A DNA stretch of 64,000 bases from Arthrobacter sp. B2a2-09 (GTDB lineage Bacteria > Actinomycetota > Actinomycetes > Actinomycetales > Micrococcaceae), in the NCBI RefSeq assembly GCF_027587375.1, contig NZ_JAMXIC010000021.1, positions 35,874 to 99,873 of the forward strand, in the 5' to 3' direction. Both the position numbers and the translations under genes were made by a program. The notes beneath the pieces were generated by a model. The model searched no databases. It was not told the DNA's origin and saw only the letters and a list, made by a program, of their open reading frames with translations. Shown in pieces: positions 32,937 through 42,567 of this stretch (position 1 is the stretch's first letter; each line of letters starts with the position of its first letter).

Positions 32937-34487
32937 TTAGCGCTTCTTGCCGCGCTTTTCACGGACGCGCATGTTGACCTCGATCGGCGTGCCGTCAAAT
33001 CCAAAGGTTTCGCGCAGGCGGCGAGTGATGAATCGGCGGTATCCGGGGTCCAGGAAGCCCGTGGTGAACAGCACGAACTTCGGCGGACGGCTGGATGCCT
33101 GGGTGCCGAACAGAATGCGGGGCTGCTTGCCGCCGCGGACCGGGTGCGGGTGGGCAGCCACGAGCTCGCCCAGGAACGCGTTGAGGCGTCCCGTGGGGAT
33201 GCGCTTGTCCCAGCTCTCCAAGGCGAGGTCCAGCGCGGGCACCAGACGGTCCTTGTGCCAGCCGGTCTTGGCGGAGATGTTGACGCGCGGAGCCCATTCA
33301 ACGTGTGCCAGGTCCTGCTCGATTTCACGCTCAAGGTAACGGCGACGTTCGTCGTCGAGCAGGTCCCACTTGTTGAACGCGAGGACCAGCGCGCGGCCGG
33401 ACTCAATGGCGAGCTGCAGGATGCGGACGTCCTGTTCGCTGAGCACCTCGTCCACGGCCAGGAGCACGACGGCGACCTCCGCCTTTTCGAGCGCGGCCTG
33501 CGTACGCAGGGAAGCGTAGAAGTCTGCGCCCTGTGCCATGTGCTGGCGGCGTCGAATGCCTGCGGTGTCCACGAAGCGCCAGGTGCGGTCGCCGAGTTCG
33601 ATGAACTCGTCGACGGGGTCGCGGGTAGTCCCGGCGAGGGTATCAACGACGACGCGTTCGGAGCCGGCCAGCTTGTTCAGCAAGGAAGACTTGCCGACGT
33701 TCGGACGGCCGATGAGGGCGATGCGGCGAGGTCCGCCCGAACGCTCAACGCCTTCCACCGTGGAAAACTCCGGCAAGGTGTCCATGACGTGGTCCAGGAG
33801 GTCGGCAACGCCGCGGCCATGGAGGGCGGACACCGGGTACGGCTCGCCGAAGCCAAGGCCCCAAAGCGCAGCCGAGTCGGCTTCCTGCGCAAAGTCATCG
33901 ACCTTGTTGGCCACCATGATGACCGGCTTCTTGGACTTGCGCAGCATCTTCATGACGCCCTCGTCCGTGGCAGTAGCACCGACGGCGGAGTCCACCACGA
34001 AGAGCACGGCGTCAGCAAGCTCCACGGCCATCTCGGCCTGCTCGGCGACCCGGGCGTGAATGCCCCTGGCGTCATGCTCCCAGCCACCGGTGTCCACCAG
34101 CGTGAAGTTGCGGCCGTTCCAGTGTGCCGAGTACATGACACGGTCACGGGTAACGCCCGGGGTGTCCTCGACAACGGCCTCGCGGCGCCCGAGGATGCGG
34201 TTCACCAGCGTGGACTTGCCGACGTTGGGGCGGCCAATGATGGCCAGGACCGGGTCAAGCTTGAGGGGACCGTCTTCGCCTTCGTCGTCGTACAGCCCGC
34301 TCAGCAGGGCGGCGTCGTCCTCGTCGAGGTCATAGTCTTCCAGGCCTGCCCGGAGGGAGGCTGCGCGGAGTTCGGCTTCGTCGTCGTCCAGGGCGGCGAG
34401 GTTTTCAGCCACCTGGTCGGTGCCGGTGGGCGTGTATTCGTCGTCGCCGGCTCCGATGTTGCCGGATTTGTGAGTCGTATCGCTCAT
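32937..34487 (-). CDS. der: Ribosome-assembly GTPase Der (EngA)
   Basis: 516 residues. Two tandem G domains, each with GRPNVGKS: the first begins near residue 80 (LAIIGRPNVGKSTLVNRIL, DTPGVTRDR, DTGGWE, ANKVDD), the second near residue 250 (GRPNVGKSSLLNKLAG, DTAGIRRR, NKWDLL). A C-terminal KH-like domain ends in basic residues. Der matures the 50S subunit and is essential. An acidic extension of about 75 residues precedes G1, common in actinobacteria. First of a run (der, plsC, cmk, tyrA, rluB, scpB, scpA) matching Rv1708-Rv1713. Confidence 0.97.
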   Translation of the reverse strand: MSDTTHKSGNIGAGDDEYTPTGTDQVAENLAALDDDEAELRAASLRAGLEDYDLDEDDAALLSGLYDDEGEDGPLKLDPVLAIIGRPNVGKSTLVNRILGRREAVVEDTPGVTRDRVMYSAHWNGRNFTLVDTGGWEHDARGIHARVAEQAEMAVELADAVLFVVDSAVGATATDEGVMKMLRKSKKPVIMVANKVDDFAQEADSAALWGLGFGEPYPVSALHGRGVADLLDHVMDTLPEFSTVEGVERSGGPRRIALIGRPNVGKSSLLNKLAGSERVVVDTLAGTTRDPVDEFIELGDRTWRFVDTAGIRRRQHMAQGADFYASLRTQAALEKAEVAVVLLAVDEVLSEQDVRILQLAIESGRALVLAFNKWDLLDDERRRYLEREIEQDLAHVEWAPRVNISAKTGWHKDRLVPALDLALESWDKRIPTGRLNAFLGELVAAHPHPVRGGKQPRILFGTQASSRPPKFVLFTTGFLDPGYRRFITRRLRETFGFDGTPIEVNMRVREKRGKKR

Positions 34488-34566
34488 TGCACTTTCCTTA
34501 GTGGTGATCTGCCGGCGTCCCGGCTACTTCTTCTTGGCGGTGCTGCATTGGCTGTGGGCCGGTGCA

Positions 34567-35229
34567 TTAGTCTCCCGGAAGGGACTGACCGGTGGTCTTG
34601 ACGGCATCCTGGACGTGTCCAGCCAGCGCAGCGCGGATCTCCGCGGCCGCCCTGTCCATTGAAACACGCCCCGACTCGCCATTTCTGCGGGTCACATTGA
34701 AGGGGGCTCCGAAACTGACCTGCAGCCGGCGGCGCAGTCTCGGAATGGAATCACGGTGTTCGTCTCCGATCCGCGTTCCAAGGATGGCCACGGGAATCAC
34801 CGTGGCCCCGGACATCAGCGCGAGCCATGCGACGCCGTTGCCGATGCTGCCGGCGGCGCCGCTCCCCCGCGTCCCTTCAGGGAGAATTCCCACGCAACGG
34901 CCGGCGTCGAGCACTTGTTTTCCGAGCTGAAGCGCAGCGCGGCCACCGGAGCGGTCGATGGAGATCTGCCCCGAGGCACGAAGCACCCTTCCCAGGAAAC
35001 CCTTGAACATCTCCTTCTTGACCAGGATGTGCATGGGTCGTGGAGCCGCGCCAAACATCACCGGCCCGTCCAGGAAGCTGAGGTGGTTACCCGCGAAAAT
35101 GACCGGTCCGGACTTGGGAACGTTGGAGCGCCCGGTGATCGCGGTCCGGTACAGGACATGATCCAACAGCCAGCCGACAGGCCTGCTCCAGATCATGGTC
35201 CAGCGCGCCGGGAGTCGGGTTTCAGTCAC
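34567..35229 (-). CDS. PlsC-family acyltransferase, second copy
   Basis: 220 residues from GTG at 35229, which overlaps the end of cmk by eight bases and is preferred over an upstream start lying fully inside cmk. Motifs: GNHLSFLDGP (NHX4D), SIDRSGG, ILPEGTRGSG and TVIPVAILGTR. It transfers acyl chains to lysophosphatidate or a related lysolipid. It differs from the copy at 10.7 kb in both N-terminus and length, so the two probably have distinct acceptors. The coupled position after cmk is common in actinobacteria. Confidence 0.88.
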   Translation of the reverse strand: MTETRLPARWTMIWSRPVGWLLDHVLYRTAITGRSNVPKSGPVIFAGNHLSFLDGPVMFGAAPRPMHILVKKEMFKGFLGRVLRASGQISIDRSGGRAALQLGKQVLDAGRCVGILPEGTRGSGAAGSIGNGVAWLALMSGATVIPVAILGTRIGDEHRDSIPRLRRRLQVSFGAPFNVTRRNGESGRVSMDRAAAEIRAALAGHVQDAVKTTGQSLPGD

Positions 35230-35935
35230 CGTAGATGACCTTGCCCACAATACTCAGTGCCGTTTCGACCGTTTCTTCGAAGTCCAGGTCCGAGGAATCC
35301 AGGGTCACGACGCCGTCGGCCGCTTGGGTGAAATTCACCACAGTGGAGTCCTTGGCATCGCGGTGGATCACTTGGGCGGCGAGCTGCTCTTGGCTCTGCG
35401 TTCCGCCCAATTGGAGGCCGCGGCGCCGCAGCCGGGCTTCCTCGCTGGCGGTCAGCAGCATACGGACCTCCGCGTTGGGCGCGACGACGGTGGTGATGTC
35501 CCGTCCCTCCACCACCATGCGGCGGTGGTGCTGTTCGATCAGCTGGCGCTGGCGACGAATCAATTCGTTGCGGGCACCCAGGGTGGTTGCCACCGCGCTG
35601 ACGGACGAGGAGATCCTGGGCTCACGGATTTCCTCCGAGATGTCTACTCCGGCAACACTGACGTATTCGGCGTTGGCGCTGGTGCTAAGTTCCAGCGGCA
35701 GGTCCTTTGAGGCTTGTTCGACGGCGGCACCGTCGGCGAGGTCGATGCCGGTCTTGAGGCAGTACCAGGTCAAAGCACGGTACATCGCACCCGTGTCGAG
35801 ATAGGCGAGCTTCAAGCGCCGGGCAACTTCCTTGCTGACGCTGGACTTGCCGGATCCGGACGGGCCGTCGATGGCGACAACGAGCGGCTTGCCCGGACGT
35901 ACTACGGTCTCCGGGCCGAAAAGGTCACGTGTCAT
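35222..35935 (-). CDS. cmk: Cytidylate kinase
   Basis: 237 residues from ATG at 35935, which overlaps the TAA of tyrA as TAATG. P-loop GPSGSGKSS at about residues 24-32, DTGAMYRALTW, the CMP-binding region EGRDITTVVAPNAEVRMLLTA, and RRGLQLGG lid. It phosphorylates CMP and dCMP. The stop-start overlap with tyrA and the overlap with plsC indicate a single transcript. Length fits the family. Confidence 0.95.
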   Translation of the reverse strand: MTRDLFGPETVVRPGKPLVVAIDGPSGSGKSSVSKEVARRLKLAYLDTGAMYRALTWYCLKTGIDLADGAAVEQASKDLPLELSTSANAEYVSVAGVDISEEIREPRISSSVSAVATTLGARNELIRRQRQLIEQHHRRMVVEGRDITTVVAPNAEVRMLLTASEEARLRRRGLQLGGTQSQEQLAAQVIHRDAKDSTVVNFTQAADGVVTLDSSDLDFEETVETALSIVGKVIYGD

Positions 35936-37041
35936 TACTGGAGTACCCGCCATCCACGGTCGGTCAAGGCTTCAACAAGGAGGTCATGCTTGTTGGGCAT
36001 GACGGAAAGTTCCACCATGCCAACGTTCTGCCCGGACGAGTGATCCAGGCGGAGGTCTTCGACGTTGACGCCGATCTCACCGATCTCCGTCAACAGCCTG
36101 GCGATCTGCCCGGGCCGGTCGTCTACCAGAACTGTAAGCCATGAATATGCCTGCGGGGGTCCGCCATGCTTTCCCGGGATCCTGGCCTGCCCGGCATTGC
36201 CCTCGCTGATGAGCTGGGCAAGGTCCAGCCGGGCACCGGGGGCCGTGGGATCCTCCAAGGTACCGATCAAACGGTTGAGGTCTTCACGGACACCGTGAAG
36301 GATATCCACCATCCTGGCCGCATTGTTGCCAAGGATCTGCACCCAAAGGGTGGGATCGCTGGCGGCAATCCTCGTGGTGTCCCGCAGCCCGTTGCCGGCC
36401 AGGGACAGCGCATGAAGCGGTGTCCCCTGCAAACGGCTGGCGAGAAGCGAAGACATCACCTGGGGCAAGTGCGATACCAAGGCAACGGCTTCATCGTGTT
36501 CCTCCGCCGTGAACTGGGAGACTATTGCCCCCAGGTCGCCGGCAAGGGAACGTGCAGTCTGAAGCGCATCGGCGTTGGTCTCGTCGGACGGGCAAAGCAC
36601 CCAAGGCATGGAGGTGAAGAGCTCGCCGCGGGCAGCGACGGGCCCCGATTTCTCGCGCCCCGCCATCGGGTGCGTCCCGACGTAGCGGGACATGTCCACT
36701 CCACGGCCCCGGAGATCGGCCTGGATTGCCAGCTTGACGCTGGCAATGTCCACCACAATGGCCTCCGGGTATTCACCGAGGGCACGCTCGACGACGTCGG
36801 CCGTCACATCCGGTGGCGCCGCGACGACAACCAGCTGGGGTGGGTTCTCAAGCTCGGACAGAGGCCTGCCCGCACCGATATCCACGGCCACAGCCTGGTT
36901 GGTTGGCGACGGGTCCGAAAGGAACACGGAGACACCCCGGCCACGCAGGCCGAGACCGATGCTGGCTCCGAGCAGGCCGGTGCCGAAAACGACCACCGGG
37001 CCGTCAAGATGGCCCCGGCCGTGCGAGTGGAATGCCGACAT
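35935..37041 (-). CDS. tyrA: Prephenate dehydrogenase with ACT domain
   Basis: 368 residues. NAD-binding Rossmann motif VVVFGTGLLGASIGLGL at residues about 16-32, then VDIASVK, GTHPMAGREKSGP with the catalytic His, and LPQVMSSLLASRL with the helical dehydrogenase domain. The C-terminal about 80 residues are an ACT domain (TVLVDDRPGQIARLLTEIGEIGVNVEDL), a Tyr-sensing module. It makes 4-hydroxyphenylpyruvate for tyrosine and complements the DAHP synthase at 9-10 kb. Three bases separate its start from the rluB stop. Confidence 0.94.
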   Translation of the reverse strand: MSAFHSHGRGHLDGPVVVFGTGLLGASIGLGLRGRGVSVFLSDPSPTNQAVAVDIGAGRPLSELENPPQLVVVAAPPDVTADVVERALGEYPEAIVVDIASVKLAIQADLRGRGVDMSRYVGTHPMAGREKSGPVAARGELFTSMPWVLCPSDETNADALQTARSLAGDLGAIVSQFTAEEHDEAVALVSHLPQVMSSLLASRLQGTPLHALSLAGNGLRDTTRIAASDPTLWVQILGNNAARMVDILHGVREDLNRLIGTLEDPTAPGARLDLAQLISEGNAGQARIPGKHGGPPQAYSWLTVLVDDRPGQIARLLTEIGEIGVNVEDLRLDHSSGQNVGMVELSVMPNKHDLLVEALTDRGWRVLQ

Positions 37042-37044
37042 GCC

Positions 37045-38310
37045 TTACAGTCCTACGGAGGCCAGGAGGTGTCCGACTTCCTGCTTGCCGAGGTTGCGGA
37101 TGCTGCCCTGGCGCTGGTCGCCCAGGCCGATGGGACCGATCTTCACACGTACGAGACGCAGCACAGGGAACCCCACGGCTTCGAACAAACGGCGAACAAT
37201 ACGGTTCTTGCCGGAGTGCAGCACAACCTCGATCAGCACGTGGCCCGGAGTGGAATCCACCAGCTTGAAGGAGTCGACGGAGGCGATGCCGTCTTCGAGC
37301 TCGATGCCTTCCTTCAGCTTCGCGCCGACGCCCTGCGGGAACGGACCACGAACCTGTACCAGGTACGTCTTGGGCACCTCATAGGAGGGGTGCGTCAAGC
37401 GGTTGGCAAGTTCGCCGTCGTTGGTCAGCAGCAGCAGGCCCTCGGTGGCGACGTCAAGACGGCCGACGTGGAAGAGACGCTCGCCCTTGTTCTTGGCGGA
37501 CTTGAGGAAGTCGCTGATGCAGGGACGGCCTTCGGGATCTTCCATGGTGGAGACGACACCCTTGGGCTTGTTGAACACCATGTAGAGCATGGTGTCATCG
37601 AGCTGGATGCGAATGCCGTCGACATGGATCACGGCGGTCGCGGGGTCCACGCGCATGCCAAGCTCGGTGGTGAGCTGGCCGTTGACCTCGACGCGGCCTT
37701 CCTCGATCATTTCCTCGCAGACGCGGCGGGAAGCCACGCCGGCCTGGGCCATGACCTTCTGCAGGCGCACGCCATCGGCGTCGTGCTGCTCGGACTGGGC
37801 CACCTCGCCGCGGCGGCCGCGGGGCTTGCGGATCGGGCCAAGGTTCTGGCCGAAGCGCTCACTGCCGAAGGCACGGGAAGCGTACTGTTTCTTGTTGCTG
37901 GTCTTGGGCTTCAATGCGCCTGGCGTACCGGGAGCCTTGCCGAAGCCGGGCTTGTTGGAGCCTGGCTTGCGGGGGGCCTTTGCCGGCCTGGCACCTTGGC
38001 GGGTGGCGTCTTCACGACGCTCGTAGCCTCCGGCCGAGGTGGGGTTGTCCGGATCGAAGGGGCGCTCTTCACGCGGACGAGTGGGCTTGAAGGGGCGTTC
38101 TCCGCCCGGGGAGAAGCTGCGCTTGCTGCCTCCGGAGGCGCCGCCGGCACGGCTTGCGCCACCCTTGCCGGCACCAAAGCCGCTGCCTCCTGCGCGGCCG
38201 GCACTGCTGCGGCCGGCGCCGCTGCGGCCTGAGTCTTGCGACTCGTTGCGTCCGGAACCGTTTCGTCCCGAACTATTACGTGGTGAACCCTGGCGTCCCG
38301 CCTGTGTCAT
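37045..38310 (-). CDS. rluB: 23S rRNA pseudouridine synthase RluB with a long disordered N-terminus
   Basis: 421 residues from ATG at 38310 (AAGGA upstream). The first about 150 residues are Gly/Ser/Arg-rich and low-complexity (repeated SGRN, GAGR, RPFDPD-like segments), typical of actinobacterial RluB. Then an S4 domain (VRLQKVMAQAGVASRRVCEEMI) and the RsuA/RluB catalytic domain with GRLDVATEGLLLLTNDG, where the Asp is the nucleophile. It modifies 23S rRNA near position 2605. The basic disordered tail may bind RNA. Confidence 0.92.
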   Translation of the reverse strand: MTQAGRQGSPRNSSGRNGSGRNESQDSGRSGAGRSSAGRAGGSGFGAGKGGASRAGGASGGSKRSFSPGGERPFKPTRPREERPFDPDNPTSAGGYERREDATRQGARPAKAPRKPGSNKPGFGKAPGTPGALKPKTSNKKQYASRAFGSERFGQNLGPIRKPRGRRGEVAQSEQHDADGVRLQKVMAQAGVASRRVCEEMIEEGRVEVNGQLTTELGMRVDPATAVIHVDGIRIQLDDTMLYMVFNKPKGVVSTMEDPEGRPCISDFLKSAKNKGERLFHVGRLDVATEGLLLLTNDGELANRLTHPSYEVPKTYLVQVRGPFPQGVGAKLKEGIELEDGIASVDSFKLVDSTPGHVLIEVVLHSGKNRIVRRLFEAVGFPVLRLVRVKIGPIGLGDQRQGSIRNLGKQEVGHLLASVGL

Positions 38311-38475
38311 GACCCGTCCTTTTGTTATGGTGGCCGGCTTGTTCTTTCTCAACATTAGCCAGCCGGACAGAGGATATCTGCCCTGTGTGAAATCTGCCCG
38401 CTACTAGCCGGGCGTTCGTAGATCCTTGCAATATTGAGTTGTTATGCCTTGCCTGCGGCCGCGGGTTTCCCGCGA

Positions 38476-39141
38476 CTACATGCGTTCGGCGTCGAAGAAC
38501 TCCTCGATGCCCTCCAGCCCCGGAAGGTGGGGGGACAATTGAGGCAGTTCCGCCACCGAGCCAATGCCCATGCGCTCGAGGAAGTACGAGGTGGTCCGGT
38601 AAAGGATGGCCCCCGATTCAGGATCGGTACCTGAGTCCTCGATCAGCCCGCGTTGGACAAGGGTCCTGACGACTGAATCGACATTGACGCCGCGGATGGC
38701 CGACACCCTCGCCCTGGAAACCGGCTGCCGGTACGCGATGACCGCCATGGTTTCAAGGGCTGCCTGCGTCAGCCGCGCGGTCTGGCCTTCGAGAACGAAC
38801 CTGCCCACGACGTCGGCAAAATCCGCGCGCGAATAGATCCGCCACCCTCCGGCAACGTTCCGCAACTCAAAACCCCGGGGTGCAGCGCTGGCACTTGCAT
38901 CAGTGTGCAAGTCATCAGCGTCCCTGCCCGGGGCTTTAACAGTATAGCCGCTATACTCCTGCCGCAGTCCCTCCAGCAAATCCTCGACGACGGCGACCGT
39001 CACGTGGAGCCCGGCGGCGAGCTCTTCCGCGGTGGCCGGTTCGTCGATCACCATCAGGACGGCTTCCAGGGCCGCGCGGACGCCACCCGGTAGGGCTTCA
39101 AGCCCAGCGAGGCCGTCCCCGCCTGTTTCCTGCTCGCTCAC
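38476..39141 (-). CDS. scpB: Segregation and condensation protein ScpB
   Basis: 221 residues. Two winged-helix domains: ALEAVLMVIDEPATAEELAAGL and LETMAVIAYRQPVSRARVSAIRGVNVDSVVRTLVQRGLIEDSG, the latter highly characteristic. ScpB binds ScpA and the SMC head to form bacterial condensin. The GTG start overlaps the scpA stop (GTGA), so the two are coupled. No smc gene is in the window. Confidence 0.95.
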   Translation of the reverse strand: MSEQETGGDGLAGLEALPGGVRAALEAVLMVIDEPATAEELAAGLHVTVAVVEDLLEGLRQEYSGYTVKAPGRDADDLHTDASASAAPRGFELRNVAGGWRIYSRADFADVVGRFVLEGQTARLTQAALETMAVIAYRQPVSRARVSAIRGVNVDSVVRTLVQRGLIEDSGTDPESGAILYRTTSYFLERMGIGSVAELPQLSPHLPGLEGIEEFFDAERM

Positions 39142-39998
39142 AGCGGCTCCTCCCCTTCGTTGATCTGGTCGTACTCGTCGCTCAAATTGTCGCTGCTCCA
39201 GCCTTCGGGGCGCCCGGTCCAGCGGACGGTCAGTTCGGCGAGCGGACCCGACTGCTCAAACGCCACCACACGGTCGCGGAACAGCTCCAGAAGTGCCAGG
39301 AACCGGACCACGACAACAAGCGTGGACTCGGCGTCGGCAATCAGTGCCCTGAAGGATTGTGGCTGGCCGCGCTGCAGGCGGTACCCGATAATCTCGGCTT
39401 GTTCCCTGACGCTGACGGGTGTTCCGTGAAGGTGGTCGAGCCCGACTTCCTCGGGCGTGTTGTCCTTCGGCGCCAGGGTTTTGGCCGCCAGCGCGGCGAA
39501 TTGCTCAGGCGTATGGCGCCAAATCAGCTCCGGCAACATTGCCGCGAAATGCCCTTCCAGGGCAACCTGCCGCGGGAAACGCCTGGCTTCGGACTCCAAG
39601 GTACCGGACATGATCGCGGCCACCTGTTTGAAAGCCTTGTACTGCAGGAGCCGGGCGAAGAGAAGATCCCGGGCTTCCAGCAAGGCAATGTCCTCGGCAT
39701 CTTCGACTTCGCCCGCGGGCAGGAGCCTCGCGGCTTTGAGGTCCAGGAGCGTCGCGGCGATGACCAGGAATTCGCTGGCTTCGTCGAGCGCCCAGTCCTC
39801 CCCCAGTTCCTGCAAGCGCCGGATGTACTTGATGAACTCATCCGTGACGGTGGCCAGCGCAACTTCAGTGATGTCCAGTTTGTGCTTGGAGATCAGGCCG
39901 AGCAGGAGATCGAAGGGGCCGGTGAAGTTCGCCAGCCTGACCTCAAAGCCGGCCTTTCGTCCAACGGGAGCGGCTTCAGGAGTGAGTGGCTCTGCCAC
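39138..39998 (-). CDS. scpA: Segregation and condensation protein ScpA
   Basis: 286 residues from GTG. Kleisin sequence: FEVRLANFTGPFDLLLGLISKHKLDITEVALATVTDEFI in outline, LLDLKAARLLP, and a C-terminal winged-helix (ALLELFRDRVVAFEQSGPLAELTVRW). It bridges the SMC dimer with ScpB. It begins five bases after the ParA-type gene stop, giving the order parA-scpA-scpB seen in mycobacteria (Rv1708-Rv1710). Confidence 0.95.
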   Translation of the reverse strand: MAEPLTPEAAPVGRKAGFEVRLANFTGPFDLLLGLISKHKLDITEVALATVTDEFIKYIRRLQELGEDWALDEASEFLVIAATLLDLKAARLLPAGEVEDAEDIALLEARDLLFARLLQYKAFKQVAAIMSGTLESEARRFPRQVALEGHFAAMLPELIWRHTPEQFAALAAKTLAPKDNTPEEVGLDHLHGTPVSVREQAEIIGYRLQRGQPQSFRALIADAESTLVVVVRFLALLELFRDRVVAFEQSGPLAELTVRWTGRPEGWSSDNLSDEYDQINEGEEPL

Positions 39999-40003
39999 GC
40001 GGG

Positions 40004-40933
40004 CTAGGGTGCGCCGCCGCGCGAAATCAGTTCCTTGGCCAAGCGGCGGTAGGCGTCGGCACCGATGTGGTTTCCGGCATAGCTGGTGATGGGCTCTGCT
40101 GCAACCGTGGCATCGGCGAACTTGATGGAACGCTTAATGACGGTTTCGAAGACCTTGTCCCCGAACGCCTCCACGAGCCTCGAAATGACTTCGCGGCTGT
40201 GCAGCGTGCGGGCGTCGTACATCGTCGCGAGCACGCCGTCCACCTGCAGGCGCGGGTTCAGCCGGTCCTGGACCTTTTCGATCGTCTCGACGAGCAGTGC
40301 CACCGCGCGGAGGGCGAAGAATTCGCAGATCAGCGGGATGATGACGCCGTGCGCAGCCGTCAGGGCATTGACCGTCAGGAGGCCCAGGGACGGCTGGCAG
40401 TCGATGAGCACGACGTCGTAGTCGTCCTCGACGCTCTTGAGCGCGCGGTCCAGCACTTGCTCGCGGGCTACCTCGTTGACCAGCTGGACCTCAGCGGCGG
40501 AAAGGTCGATGTTTGCTGGAAGGAGGTCGATGCCTTCGACGCCGGTCTGCTGGATGGCGTCGCGGATGTCCACTTTGCGGTCCATCAGGACGTTGTAGAC
40601 AGTGAGATCGAGTTCGTGCGGGTTCGCGCCCAGGCCAGCGGAAAGAGCACCCTGCGGATCGAAGTCAACGAGCAGGACGCGCCGGCCGAATTCTGCGAGC
40701 GCAGCAGCGAGGTTGATGGTTGACGTGGTCTTGCCCACGCCACCCTTCTGGTTGACCATGGCGATTACCCGGGCCGGGCCATGGGAGGCCAGTGGTGCGG
40801 GCTCAGGGAAGTCGCGGTACGGGCGGCCAGTGGGCCCCATGACGGCGTCTTCCAGATCGAAATCCGTGCCCTCCAGCGTAGTTGCTCCCCGTTCGCTGCT
40901 CACGTATTTATCCACTCTCTCCACGACGGTCAT
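40004..40933 (-). CDS. ParA-family chromosome-partitioning ATPase (Rv1708-like)
   Basis: 309 residues from ATG at 40933; a GTG ten codons later is an alternative. Full ParA motifs: MVNQKGGVGKTTSTINLAAAL near residue 60, VDFDPQGALSAGLG, LIDCQPSLGLLTVNAL, and a C-terminal helix region. No ParB is adjacent; instead it heads the scpA-scpB condensin pair, so it may help load or position condensin or the nucleoid. It has a preceding region of about 50 residues outside the ATPase fold. Confidence 0.92.
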   Translation of the reverse strand: MTVVERVDKYVSSERGATTLEGTDFDLEDAVMGPTGRPYRDFPEPAPLASHGPARVIAMVNQKGGVGKTTSTINLAAALAEFGRRVLLVDFDPQGALSAGLGANPHELDLTVYNVLMDRKVDIRDAIQQTGVEGIDLLPANIDLSAAEVQLVNEVAREQVLDRALKSVEDDYDVVLIDCQPSLGLLTVNALTAAHGVIIPLICEFFALRAVALLVETIEKVQDRLNPRLQVDGVLATMYDARTLHSREVISRLVEAFGDKVFETVIKRSIKFADATVAAEPITSYAGNHIGADAYRRLAKELISRGGAP

Positions 40934-41083
40934 TTCCTGCGGCTGTCTCCAGCACCAGCACTGCTCCCCACCTAGGCTACAGCGCCCGACACGGCATTTT
41001 GCGGAACTTGACATTGCCCGCAATTTGAGCCTTTACCTTCTAGCTGAGGTAGAAGGTTGAGACTTCGTGCCAATAAAACGAAA

Positions 41084-41118
41084 GCAAGGCAGGTCCCGAT
41101 TACCGGTTCCTGCCTTGC
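41084..41118 (-). terminator. Terminator of the dicarboxylate carrier gene
   Basis: GCAAGGCAGG (41084-41093) pairs with CCTGCCTTGC (41109-41118) across a 15-base loop. On the minus strand the stem is followed by TTTCGTTTT. It lies 32 bases after the dctA stop. Confidence 0.75.
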
Positions 41119-41149
41119 CTGCGCGGATGATTCTAAACAGTGTTCTGGA

Positions 41150-42475
41150 CTAAACGGCCACGGCCTCTTTCACCTCGGGTTCAGCGTGGTGGCTGATCAT
41201 GGTCAGCTCGTCGAACGGCTTTGAGCCGGACAGGACGTTAGTGACCTGGTTGCGGTCGATTTCCTTGACCCAGGTACCGATCAACACGGTGGCGACGGCG
41301 TTGCCCGTGAAGTTGGTGAGGGCACGGGCTTCCGACATGAAGCGGTCGATCCCGACGATCATGCCGACGCCGCCGAGCAGTTCGGGCCGGTGTGCCTGCA
41401 GGCCTGCTGCGAGGGTGGCCAGGCCGGCACCGGAAACGCCGGCTGCTCCCTTGGACGCAATGATCATGAAGACCAGCAGCGATACCTGCGCACCGAGGTC
41501 CAGCGGAATACCCATGGCATTGGCGACGAACAGCGAGGCCATGGTCAGGTAGATGGCAGTTCCATCCAGGTTGAAGGAGTAACCGGTAGGCACGGTGACA
41601 CCAACAACGGGCTTGGAAACACCGAGGTGCTCCATCTTGGCGATGAGCCTGGGCAGGGCGGCCTCGGAGGATGAGGTGGAGAAGATGAGCAGGTACTCGC
41701 GGGCCAGGTACTTCATCAGCTGGAAGATGCTGACGCCGGCAACAACCCGCAGCAAGGTGCCGAGCACCACCACGATGAACAGCGCGCAAGTGATGTAGAA
41801 GGCGACCATCAGGGTGACCATGCCGAAGATGGCCTTCACACCGGTGGCACCGACCACTGCGGCGATCGCGCCGAAGGCGCCGACGGGTGCCAGCCACATG
41901 ATCATGATGAGGATGCGGAAGACGAGTGCCTGCCCGTGCTGGATGGCCTTGAGCACCGGCTGGCCCTGCGAGCCCATGCGCTGCAACGCGAAGCCCACCA
42001 AGATGGCGGCCAGGAGAGTCGGCAAGACGGGAATGTCTCCGGGGATGATGCCCAGCAGGAAATCGGCAGTGCTGTTCGAGGCGGTGGGGGTGTTGGGGTT
42101 GTACGGGATCAGCTTCAGGCCCTCGCCGGGGTGGATGAGGTTGCCTACTACCAAACCGATGGCGAGCGCGAAGGTGGACATCACCAGGAAGTAGATGAGT
42201 GCGAGGCCGCCAACCTTGCCAACGGTGGCTGCCTTGGCGATCGATCCGATGCCCAGGACGATGGTGCAGAAGATGACCGGGGCGATCATCATCTTGATGA
42301 GCTTGATGAAGCCGTCACCCAGTGGCTTGAGGGATTTGCCGACTTCAGGAAAAAGCAGGCCGACGACGGCGCCCAGCACAACTGCGGCGATCACGGCGAT
42401 GTAGAGGTAATGCGACTTGTCCAGCCCCTTGCGCCCGGCCTTCGCGGGTGCAATCTCTCCTCTTTGAGAGGTCAT
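41150..42475 (-). CDS. dctA: C4-dicarboxylate:cation symporter DctA
   Basis: 441 residues, the family norm. DAACS family features: IKMMIAPVIFCTIVLGIGS, repeated hydrophobic helices, the serine-rich hairpin STSSSEAALPRLIAKMEHLG, and GYSFNLDGTAIYLTMAS with the substrate-site Asn-Leu-Asp. Imports succinate, fumarate and malate with cations. It is divergent from a DcuS/CitA-type two-component system, and a CRP-like palindrome lies between them, so both induction and catabolite control are expected. Confidence 0.94.
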   Translation of the reverse strand: MTSQRGEIAPAKAGRKGLDKSHYLYIAVIAAVVLGAVVGLLFPEVGKSLKPLGDGFIKLIKMMIAPVIFCTIVLGIGSIAKAATVGKVGGLALIYFLVMSTFALAIGLVVGNLIHPGEGLKLIPYNPNTPTASNSTADFLLGIIPGDIPVLPTLLAAILVGFALQRMGSQGQPVLKAIQHGQALVFRILIMIMWLAPVGAFGAIAAVVGATGVKAIFGMVTLMVAFYITCALFIVVVLGTLLRVVAGVSIFQLMKYLAREYLLIFSTSSSEAALPRLIAKMEHLGVSKPVVGVTVPTGYSFNLDGTAIYLTMASLFVANAMGIPLDLGAQVSLLVFMIIASKGAAGVSGAGLATLAAGLQAHRPELLGGVGMIVGIDRFMSEARALTNFTGNAVATVLIGTWVKEIDRNQVTNVLSGSKPFDELTMISHHAEPEVKEAVAV

Positions 42476-42567
42476 GGCTTTGCTCCTTATAGATACTCTG
42501 GAAAGCGCCGTGGTTCCTGCAAAATGTCCCTGCGTCGCTCTGCTGTGATATCCATCATTGGGCGCCG

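Noticed and set aside
36166..38232. Long open frame opposite tyrA and rluB
   Set aside because: It crosses two real genes and has no known domain; the C-terminal Ala/Gly run reflects the rluB low-complexity segment.
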